Assembly: GCA_036557705.1 (NCBI GenBank)
Contig: DATBHB010000118.1
Coordinates: 62,001 to 126,000 of the forward strand
Direction of reading: 5' to 3'
From: VAZQ01 sp036557705
Lineage (GTDB): Bacteria; Pseudomonadota; Alphaproteobacteria; Rhizobiales; Xanthobacteraceae
DNA: 64,000 bases
Part shown: positions 57,865-64,000 of the stretch, in pieces
Position numbering within the stretch: position 1 is the stretch's first letter
How the letters are laid out: every line of letters starts with the position of its first letter
Position numbers and translations under genes: made by a program
The notes under the pieces: generated by a model
Database searches by the model: none
What the model was told of the DNA's origin: nothing
What the model saw: only the letters and a program-made list of their open reading frames with translations

Positions 57865-59940
57865 ATGGCCAGAACTGCCCAGAGAACTGCCACCAAACCG
57901 GCTGCCCAGAGCGGCGACCTCTTCGACGCGCCCTCCGCCGGCCGCACGGCCGCCGCGGCCAAAAATACGATCAAGCCCGCGCGCGCCCCCACAGCCGACG
58001 GCGGTTACACGGCGCGGCATATCGAAGTGCTCGAAGGGCTCGAGCCGGTGCGCCGGCGGCCGGGCATGTATATCGGCGGCACCGACGAAAAGGCGCTCCA
58101 TCACCTCTTCGCGGAAGCGATCGACAACGCCATGGACGAAGCGATCAACGGGCACGCCACCTGGATCGAGGTGGAGATGGAGGCCGATGGCTTCGTGAGC
58201 GTCACCGACAACGGGCGCGGCATCCCGGTCGATCCGCATCCCAAATTCAAGAACAAATCCGCCCTCGAAGTGATCATGTGCACGCTGCACGCCGGCGGCA
58301 AATTCGATTCCGAGGTCTACGCCACGTCGGGCGGATTGCACGGCGTCGGGGTCTCGGTCACCAACGCGCTCTCCGAGCGCCTCGAAGTCGAGGTCGCCCG
58401 CGAACAGACGCTCTATCGGATGGCGTTCGAGCGCGGCAACCCCAGGGGAAAACTCGAAAAGGTCGGCCGCGCGCCCAACCGCCGCGGCACCAGAGTGCGG
58501 TTCCGTCCGGACCCGCAGATTTTCGGACCGAAAGCGCATTTCAAGCCCGAGCGCATTTTCAAAATGTCGCGCTCGAAGGCTTACCTGTTCGGCGGGGTGG
58601 AGATCCGTTGGTCGTGCGCCAAGGAGTTGCTGCACGGCATCGAAGGGGTACCGGAGAAGGCGACCTTCCACTTCGCCGAGGGTCTCAAGGATTACCTCAG
58701 CGACGCCATCAACGGCTCGACGCTGGTTCATCCCGACATTTTCACCGGCAGTTCCGGAAAGACTGGCAGCCACGGCGCAGCCGAATGGGCGGTTGCCTGG
58801 ACGGCGGACGGCGACGGTTTTCTATCCTCCTATTGCAATACCATCCCGACGCCCGATGGCGGCACCCACGAGTCGGGGCTGCGCAGCGCATTGCTGCGCG
58901 GGTTGAAAGATCATGCCGAGCGGGTCGGGCAAGGCAAGCGCGCCGGGCCAATTACCAGCGAAGACGTAATGACCGGAGGGAGCGCCATGCTCTCGGTGTT
59001 CATTCGCGAGCCGGAATTCCAGGGCCAGACCAAAGATCGCCTGGCGACCGCGGAAGCCACCCGGATCGTCGAGAACGCCATCAAGGACCCCTTCGACCAC
59101 TGGCTCGCCGGCAACCCGCTCGCCGCCAACAAGCTTCTCGATTTCGTGGTCGAGCGCGCCGACGAACGCATCCGCCGCCGCCAGGAGAAGGAGATTGCGC
59201 GCAAAAGCGCGGTGCGAAAGCTTCGCCTGCCCGGCAAGCTCGCCGACTGCACAAATACCGCCGCGCAGGGTTCGGAAATCTTTATTGTCGAAGGCGATTC
59301 AGCCGGCGGCTCGGCGAAACAGGCGCGCGACCGCGCCTCGCAGGCGATCTTGCCGCTGCGCGGCAAGATTCTCAACGTCGCCTCAGCCGGCCGCGACAAG
59401 CTCGCGCAGAACCAGCAGCTCGCGGACCTCTGTCAGGCGCTCGGCTGCGGCAGCGGCGTGCACTATCGCGATGAGGACCTGCGCTACGAGAAGGTGATCG
59501 TGATGACCGACGCCGACGTCGACGGCGCGCACATCGCTTCCCTCCTGATCACCTTCTTTTACCGGCAGATGCCGAAGCTGATCGAGAACAATCACCTTTA
59601 TCTCGCGGTACCGCCGCTCTATCGGCTCTCCCACGGCGGCAGAATTTTCTACGCGCGCGACGACGCCCACAAGGATCAAATCCTCAGGAAGGAATTCCAC
59701 CCCAACGCCAAGGTCGAGGTCAGTCGCTTCAAGGGCCTGGGCGAGATGATGGCGGCCCAACTCAAGGAAACCACCATGGACCCGAAGAAGCGGGCGCTGC
59801 TGCGGGTCAAGCTGGTCACCGACGATCGCAAGGATACCGAAAAATCGGTCGAGCGGCTGATGGGTACCAAGGCCGAGGCGCGCTTCGAGTTCATTCAGGA
59901 GCGAGCCGAATTCGCCGATGAGGAGATGCTCGACGTGTAG
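57865..59940 (+). CDS. parE: DNA topoisomerase IV subunit B ParE
   Basis: 691 residues from ATG at 57865; an in-frame extension upstream is not family-like. GHKL ATPase motifs EAIDNAMDEAINGH, DNGRGIPVD and SGGLHGVGVSVT; Toprim motifs FIVEGDSAGGSAKQARDR, VMTDADVDGAHI and RFKGLGEMMAAQLKETTM. Residues 1-48 are a Ser/Thr/Ala-rich linker before GYTARHIEVLEGLEPVRRRP GMYIGG. It unlinks replicated chromosomes with ParC as a heterotetramer. parC is not in the window. The length is normal for alphaproteobacterial ParE. Confidence 0.97.
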   Translation: MARTAQRTATKPAAQSGDLFDAPSAGRTAAAAKNTIKPARAPTADGGYTARHIEVLEGLEPVRRRPGMYIGGTDEKALHHLFAEAIDNAMDEAINGHATWIEVEMEADGFVSVTDNGRGIPVDPHPKFKNKSALEVIMCTLHAGGKFDSEVYATSGGLHGVGVSVTNALSERLEVEVAREQTLYRMAFERGNPRGKLEKVGRAPNRRGTRVRFRPDPQIFGPKAHFKPERIFKMSRSKAYLFGGVEIRWSCAKELLHGIEGVPEKATFHFAEGLKDYLSDAINGSTLVHPDIFTGSSGKTGSHGAAEWAVAWTADGDGFLSSYCNTIPTPDGGTHESGLRSALLRGLKDHAERVGQGKRAGPITSEDVMTGGSAMLSVFIREPEFQGQTKDRLATAEATRIVENAIKDPFDHWLAGNPLAANKLLDFVVERADERIRRRQEKEIARKSAVRKLRLPGKLADCTNTAAQGSEIFIVEGDSAGGSAKQARDRASQAILPLRGKILNVASAGRDKLAQNQQLADLCQALGCGSGVHYRDEDLRYEKVIVMTDADVDGAHIASLLITFFYRQMPKLIENNHLYLAVPPLYRLSHGGRIFYARDDAHKDQILRKEFHPNAKVEVSRFKGLGEMMAAQLKETTMDPKKRALLRVKLVTDDRKDTEKSVERLMGTKAEARFEFIQERAEFADEEMLDV

Positions 59941-60014
59941 GGCGAGGTAGTTAGCGCATGTTCCAATCAGGTTTCATCGTGCGTTGAGCATGCCGACCCG
60001 TGTGCGGCGCGCTC

Positions 60015-60038
60015 CACCTCCCCGAAGGGGAGAGGTGG
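60015..60038. repeat. CACCTCCCCGAAGGGGAGAGGTG hairpin
   Basis: An imperfect inverted repeat with GAA loop and one bulge, typical of dispersed Rhizobiales intergenic hairpins; it may also end the parE transcript, but no T-run follows. Confidence 0.55.
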
Positions 60039-60102
60039 CGGCACCGTTGTGCATCAATTACAAACACCGGCGGACAAACTCGATCGAATGGTGGACTAAC
60101 CC

Positions 60103-60270
60103 TTACTGCGTCATAAGCTGCGTAGGGTGGGCAAAGGCGCAACGCGCTTCAGCGCGTGCGCCGTGCCCACGCGGACGTTCGCGCGTGGGCACGGCGCTCG
60201 TTTATGCGTGGCGCGGCTCAGGCTCGTGGACCGCGCCTATGCCACCCTACAGAAGTTTCTGACGCAGTAA
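60103..60270. repeat. Complete GTAGGGTGGGCAAA repeat with outer TTACTGCGTCA arms (copy 7)
   Basis: Outer arms TTACTGCGTCA (60103-60113) and TGACGCAGTAA (60260-60270) enclose the GTAGGGTGGGCAAAGGCGCA arm (60121) and the GCCTATGCCACCCTAC arm (60236-60250). Inside are CGTGCCCACGCGGACG and its mirror CGCGTGGGCACGGCGCTC. It is the clearest unit in the window. Confidence 0.8.
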
Positions 60271-60281
60271 GACTAACTCGC

Positions 60282-60461
60282 CTACGAAACGGCCGCTGCG
60301 TGCTTGGCGTGCCAGGCCGGACCCGGGCCGCGCATGTAATGTCGCTCGGGGTGATAGCCGTCAAACATGTGCTTGAGCGTCGCGAATAGGTCGGCAAACT
60401 CACCGAGCAGCCCGGCGTCGCGGTGTCCTGCCAGGGCTATTGATTTCTTGGATTGTGCCAT
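60282..60461 (-). CDS. Small conserved hypothetical protein
   Basis: 59 residues from ATG at 60461 with GGAGGCGG upstream; an in-frame ATG 24 nt before is not required. MAQSKKSIALAGHRDAGLLG, EFADLFATLKHMFDGYHPER, HYMRGPGPAWHAKH. His- and aromatic-rich with a compact helix-turn pattern. No export signal. Possibly a short DNA- or metal-binding peptide, but unsupported. Its nearest neighbours are repeats, and it is followed by TGACGCAGTAA on the other strand. Confidence 0.6.
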   Translation of the reverse strand: MAQSKKSIALAGHRDAGLLGEFADLFATLKHMFDGYHPERHYMRGPGPAWHAKHAAAVS

Positions 60462-60696
60462 GACCGCCTCCGCTGCATTCGGCATCGAGGAGCGATCTCA
60501 CTTTCCTTCGATGCGCGGCCATCCTGCGCGGAGCTTTGCGGGTCGTAAATCGTCCGGGTGTATTGCTACCCTCGCGGCGAAAGGACGTCGCCCAACAGGG
60601 AATCGCTTGTGGCTCAATCACTTCGGTCGCGCACCGGCATCAAGGCAATCGTGCTTTGGTATTGGGCTTGAAGTCTTCAGACCGGGCCGAGCGACC

Positions 60697-60771
60697 GTAA
60701 AGTGGGTAAAAATCGCCTCGAGAGGCGCCGCGATCCGGCGCAGCTACAGGAGCGATTTTTGCCCACCCTAC
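60697..60771. repeat. GTAGGGTGGGCAAA-family repeat, AAATCG variant (copy 8)
   Basis: GTAAAGTGGGTAAAAATCGC and GAGCGATTTTTGCCCACCCT then AC. Both arms carry an extra A/T compared with 12471-12543, so mutations in one arm are matched in the other. Confidence 0.8.
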
Positions 60772-60917
60772 GACATACAGCTTCGGTGCCCGGGCCGCAC
60801 AAGTCAGAGGCGCATCATAGGGCAGCGCGGCGGAGCTTTCGCTCTGTACTCCGCTCTTTGCCCACGTGCTAACCCGGGCATAGAGGAGATTAAAGCAACG
60901 CCGCAGAGTTTTCCAGT

Positions 60918-61086
60918 GTAGCCCGGATTGGGCTTGCGCCTGCGAGTGCGCGCACCCCCCGATCTTGCCAGAGCGCAAGCCCACTCCGGGAACCGGGGAC
61001 CCTCCCCGGCAACCCGGATTGCGCGATCGCACTCGGCACAGATACGCGCAGAAGCAGCTGGAAACGCGATCGGCAATCCGGGCTAC
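60918..61086. repeat. GTAGCCCGGATTG repeat (copy 2, long)
   Basis: Outer arms GTAGCCCGGATTG at left and CAATCCGGGCTAC at right, with further inner pairs GGGCTTGCGCCTGCGAG against GCAAGCCC and AACCCGGATTGCGCGATCGC. The 47148-47224 copy has the same arms with a shorter interior. Confidence 0.75.
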
Positions 61087-61108
61087 GATCAGAGTGCCAG
61101 GAATCTTC

Positions 61109-63364
61109 TCACGTCCGCGCCGCAAGGGCGGCGCGCACGCGGTCGGGCGTCATCGGGTACTGGCGCAGACGCGCGCCGGTCGCGTCGAAGAACGCGTTGG
61201 CGATTGCGGCCGCGGTCGCGCCCATCACCTCCTCGCCAGCACCGGTCGACTGGTAATCCGCCCGCTGCACCACGACGGGCGTCACTTCGGGGTGCTCGGC
61301 AAAGCGCAGGATCGGATAGGAGACCCAGTCGACGCTGGTGACGTGGCTGTGGTCGAAAGTGACCTCCTCCTTGAGGACGCGGCTGGTGGATTGGACCATC
61401 TGGCCGGTGATCTGATTGGCGACCAGCCCGGGATTGACGGCGAGCCCGCAGTCGAGCGCGCCATAAAGCCGCTTGGCGACGATGACGCCGGTGCGCTGGT
61501 TGACTTCGATCTCGGCGACCGCGGCACCATAGGAGACGTGATGCGTACCAAGCCCGATGCCGCGCCCGGTGACCACTTCCGCATCGGACAGCGATGAAGC
61601 CATCACCCGCGGCTCCCACTTGGCGGCTTCCGCCGCCGCATCAAGCACACCGAGCCAGCGCTTGTCGCCGATGTTTCTCCGCCGGAATTCGAGCGGATCC
61701 ATCTTCAGCGCGTAAGCAAGCTCATCGATGGTCTGCTCGGACGCGAACGCGAAGGAGAGATCAAGAGGCGAGCGGAGCGCAGCGCCGCGCAGGTAACCGA
61801 CCATCGGCACGGCGTGGCTGATGACCTTGCGGTTCGCAACCGCGTACATTGAGCCGGTGCTCATCGGGTTGACCGTGATCGAGGCCGAGCCGCCCGCGCG
61901 CTCGATGCCGGGCTTCTGCAGCGCAATGTCCTCGACCGTGGACGTGACAGTCCAGCCGTGCTGCCAGCCCTGGTACTCGTAGGCGACGAGCTTACCTTGC
62001 GCATCGACGCCGGCGCGCACTTCGGCAAGGTGCGCGGGGCCGTAATTGTCCCAGCCGTGCTCGTCCCAGCGCATGTACTGGACGCGCACCGGCTGGCCGA
62101 TTGCCTGCGACATGATTGCTGCTGCCTGGCCGGCGTCCTCGTAACAGCTGCGCCCGAACGTGCCGGAGCCTTCGTAATACTGCACCCGCACCTTCTCGGC
62201 CGGCAGGCCGAGCACGGTCGCCAGCATTTTGCGAGCGTTGTAGACGTCCTGCGTTGATGACATGACCAGCGCGCCGTTCGGCCCGACATTCGCAATCGCG
62301 CAGTTCGGAGCAAACGGCAGGTGCCCCTGATAGGGACAGAAATAGCTCGACGACCGCACATGGGCGGCCTGCGCAAAACCGTGCGTGAGGTCGCCCCAGT
62401 CGGCGATTACGGTGTCGGTGGTCTTCTCGGCGCGCATCTTGGCGTAGAGATCGGCACTGCCCGGAAGCTCCGGACCCGGTTGCCAGGTGACGTTGAGGGC
62501 CTGGGCGGCCTTGACCGCATCCCATTCGCGCGGCGCGACAACGCCGATGAAATCGCCCTTGCGCACCACCCGCGCGCCGGGGATGTGGCTGATCGAACTC
62601 TCGTCAACGGCGATGGGTTTTGCACCCGAGCCGAAAGCGCGCTGGCCGCGCGGCAGGACGACGCGCCCATGCAGCATGTTGGCCACCCGCACGTGCTGCA
62701 TGTGGACGTATTTGCCGGCCACCTTGCCCGGGATATCGACGCGCGGGACGCTGGTGCCGACGAGCTTGTAATGGCTGATCGGCTTCTGCGGCGCCGTGCC
62801 GGTGAATTTGATCTTGAACGGCTTGTCGCCGATGAGTTCGCCGTAGGTGACCCGACGCGGACCGTCCTCGCCGTCGACCGAAACCACGCCCTTGGAAACC
62901 GTCAGGCTTCCCATCTGCACGCCGAGCCGTGTCGCGGCGAGGCCAAGCAGCGCCTGGCGCGCTTCGGCAGCGGCCGCGCGCAGTTGCGGGCCGCCGCGGT
63001 GAATCGATGAGCTGGAGCTGGTGGCGCCCTGGTCGGGCGTCACATTGGTGTCGAGCCGCACCGCCTTGAGCTGGCTCATGTCGAGGTCGAGCTCTTCGCC
63101 TGCGATCTGCAACAGTCCGGTGGTGTTGCCCTGACCCAGCTCGCATTTGCCGAAATAGATCGTCGCGCTATTGTCGGCATGCACCGCGATCCATGTGTCG
63201 ATTGCTCGCGGATCGGGAGGGCCCGCCGCATCGCCGCGCGCGGCGAGAGCCGTTTCCGGCGCTCCGGTCAGCGAGAAGCCGACGATGAGCGCGCCGCCGC
63301 CCTTGAGCAGGTCACGGCGCGAGAAAGCGAGATCCGAGAACGGCTGTTCGGTTTGCATCGTCAT
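61109..63364 (-). CDS. iorB: Isoquinoline 1-oxidoreductase-type beta subunit (molybdopterin)
   Basis: 751 residues from ATG at 63364, overlapping the alpha-subunit stop (ATGA). Tat motif SRRDLLKGGGA at about 15-25. Features: GKCELGQGNTTGLLQIAGEE, GSGTFGRSCYEDAGQ, YLRGAALRSPLDLSFAFASE and the catalytic Glu loop STGAGEEVMG near the C-terminus. It carries molybdopterin cytosine dinucleotide and hydroxylates N-heteroaromatics or aldehydes in the periplasm. With IorA, it forms an alpha-beta enzyme; the electron acceptor is probably a cytochrome. It is about 30% like the 37370 gene by eye, so not a recent copy. Confidence 0.94.
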   Translation of the reverse strand: MTMQTEQPFSDLAFSRRDLLKGGGALIVGFSLTGAPETALAARGDAAGPPDPRAIDTWIAVHADNSATIYFGKCELGQGNTTGLLQIAGEELDLDMSQLKAVRLDTNVTPDQGATSSSSSIHRGGPQLRAAAAEARQALLGLAATRLGVQMGSLTVSKGVVSVDGEDGPRRVTYGELIGDKPFKIKFTGTAPQKPISHYKLVGTSVPRVDIPGKVAGKYVHMQHVRVANMLHGRVVLPRGQRAFGSGAKPIAVDESSISHIPGARVVRKGDFIGVVAPREWDAVKAAQALNVTWQPGPELPGSADLYAKMRAEKTTDTVIADWGDLTHGFAQAAHVRSSSYFCPYQGHLPFAPNCAIANVGPNGALVMSSTQDVYNARKMLATVLGLPAEKVRVQYYEGSGTFGRSCYEDAGQAAAIMSQAIGQPVRVQYMRWDEHGWDNYGPAHLAEVRAGVDAQGKLVAYEYQGWQHGWTVTSTVEDIALQKPGIERAGGSASITVNPMSTGSMYAVANRKVISHAVPMVGYLRGAALRSPLDLSFAFASEQTIDELAYALKMDPLEFRRRNIGDKRWLGVLDAAAEAAKWEPRVMASSLSDAEVVTGRGIGLGTHHVSYGAAVAEIEVNQRTGVIVAKRLYGALDCGLAVNPGLVANQITGQMVQSTSRVLKEEVTFDHSHVTSVDWVSYPILRFAEHPEVTPVVVQRADYQSTGAGEEVMGATAAAIANAFFDATGARLRQYPMTPDRVRAALAART

Positions 63365-63867
63365 CGCGTCTCTCCCGCAATTCTGGTGGATGCGAGCTTG
63401 ATCGCCTGCATGATGCGCGGATAGGTGCCGCAGCGGCAGAGATGGCCATTCATGTGCACGCGAATCTCTGCATCGCTCGGCTTGGCATTGCCGGCGAGCA
63501 ACTCGGCGCCTTTGATAGTCATGCCGTTGAAGCAATAGCCGCAGTGCAATGCCTGAACGTCGATGAACGCCTGCTGCAGCGGATGAAGCTCGGGCGGTTG
63601 CGCAAGTCCTTTCTGCGCCGCATAGAGCGCAGGCAGCCCCTCCAGCGTGGTGATCGCCTTGCCGGCGACGGCTTCAACCGGGGTCACGCAGGAGCGGATT
63701 TCAACACCGTCCGCCAGGACGGAACACGAACCGCACTGCGCGAGCCCGCATCCGAAGCGCGGACCGTGCAACTCAAGCTCGTTAGTCAGGACATAGAGCA
63801 ACGGCGTATCCGGCGCTGCGGCAACCGGCCACATGCGTCCATTCACCGTGATGCTGACTTCGGCCAT
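63361..63867 (-). CDS. iorA: Isoquinoline 1-oxidoreductase-type alpha subunit (2Fe-2S)
   Basis: 168 residues from ATG at 63867 with GGAGG upstream. The first cluster ligands are in FGCGLAQCGSCSVLADGVEI RSC, the second in LHCGYCFNGMT and HLCRCGTYPR, giving two [2Fe-2S] clusters (plant-type ferredoxin and four-helix domains). No signal peptide is seen, so it probably co-exports with the Tat-bearing beta subunit. It moves electrons from the Mo site to an acceptor. The ATGA overlap couples it to iorB; the order alpha-beta is usual. Confidence 0.95.
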   Translation of the reverse strand: MAEVSITVNGRMWPVAAAPDTPLLYVLTNELELHGPRFGCGLAQCGSCSVLADGVEIRSCVTPVEAVAGKAITTLEGLPALYAAQKGLAQPPELHPLQQAFIDVQALHCGYCFNGMTIKGAELLAGNAKPSDAEIRVHMNGHLCRCGTYPRIMQAIKLASTRIAGETR

Positions 63868-63906
63868 GCGCGAGCCTCCTATCGACGGGTTAGTAGCGAA
63901 CGCAGT

Positions 63907-64000
63907 GTAGGCAAAGGCGCGGTCCACCCGCACGAGGCGCCGTGCCCACGCGCGTGGGCACGGCGCTCGCGCTAAAGCGCGTTGCGCCTTTACCCACCCT
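63907..64000. repeat. GTAGGGTGGGCAAA-family repeat, cut by the window edge (copy 9)
   Basis: GTAGGCAAAGGCGCGGTCCA at left, CGTGCCCACGCGCGTGGGCACG in the middle and GTTGCGCCTTTACCCACCCT at the end. The rest lies outside the window. Its left arm is degenerate. Confidence 0.7.

Larger units (their letters stand above)
59941..60281. other. 341-bp intergenic region with hairpin and GTGGGCAAA repeat
   Basis: After parE lies a CACCTCCCC-GAA-GGGGAGAGGTG stem (60015-60038), then the largest intact outer-flanked repeat (60103-60270). No gene is found. Confidence 0.5.
60462..61108. other. 647-bp intergenic region holding two repeat elements
   Basis: It holds the GTGGGTAAAAATCG repeat (60697-60771) and the long GTAGCCCGGATTG element (60918-61086). 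No protein-coding gene with a ribosome-binding site or family content was identified on either strand. Confidence 0.5.

Noticed and set aside
57795..59474. 559-codon plus-strand open frame
   Set aside because: A shifted frame of parE with Arg-rich content and no motif.
1..64000. CRISPR array, tRNA or prophage
   Set aside because: No direct repeat with regular spacers, no T-loop/anticodon pattern and no integrase or phage structural gene was seen; the palindromic repeats are dispersed and irregular.

Overview
The window is GC-rich alphaproteobacterial chromosome, most consistent with a Hyphomicrobiales (Rhizobiales) soil organism near Bradyrhizobiaceae/Xanthobacteraceae. The evidence is a chromosomal parE, a 2Fe-2S ferredoxin paired with a thioredoxin-reductase-like ferredoxin-NADP reductase, several Bug/TctC solute receptors, two isoquinoline-oxidoreductase-type molybdoenzyme loci, an EcfG-type promoter (GGAAC-N16-CGTT), and a very large membrane-anchored coiled-coil protein resembling the growth pole ring proteins (GPR/RgsE) of polar-growing Rhizobiales. 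No rRNA, tRNA, CRISPR array, prophage or complete insertion sequence was found. The intergenic spaces are instead filled with short palindromic repeats of several families.

Layout: 0-9 kb holds a truncated FAD oxidoreductase, a SixA-like phosphatase, a secreted protein with an EF-hand-like loop, UspA, a metallo-beta-lactamase/Bug pair, a patatin-like lipase, an amidohydrolase and OsmC. 9-20 kb has a Gly-rich secreted protein behind an EcfG promoter, a GT-C-like membrane protein, an SBP-like protein, an SGNH hydrolase, an SDR, a PAS-PAS hybrid histidine kinase, a Tat-type Bug receptor and the ferredoxin/FNR operon. 20-28 kb has an orphan Hpt protein and the 1671-residue GPR-like protein, then a dipeptide epimerase. 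28-34 kb carries a threonine dehydratase, a non-canonical SDR, thiE-thiD, a stand-alone AsnC-type RAM domain, an EamA transporter and a CHRD protein. 34-47 kb contains three paralogues of one secreted family, an amidase, an orphan molybdopterin subunit, a homopolymer-split DUF6894/zinc-ribbon gene, MepA, YccF and an acyl-carrier-like protein whose phosphopantetheine serine is tryptophan. 47-64 kb contains vapBC, an RND efflux operon, RlpA, a flavin monooxygenase-like protein, a TMEM175-like channel, a LVIVD propeller, parE and a complete iorAB pair.

Most genes are monocistronic or in two-gene units: thiE-thiD, iorA-iorB, vapB-vapC, MFP-RND, ferredoxin-FNR, MBL-Bug, threonine dehydratase-small ORF. 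The repeated theme is uptake and oxidation of organic acids or aromatics (Bug receptors, amidohydrolase, amidase, molybdenum hydroxylases) together with envelope biology (MepA, RlpA, dipeptide epimerase, GPR-like protein, efflux).

The observations most worth following up are the GPR-like giant with an internal 139-residue duplication, the G10 tract splitting a DUF6894/zinc-ribbon gene, the Ser-to-Trp carrier protein with an apparent AUC/AUU start behind a perfect Shine-Dalgarno, the four-member secreted family, and the nested palindromic repeats.
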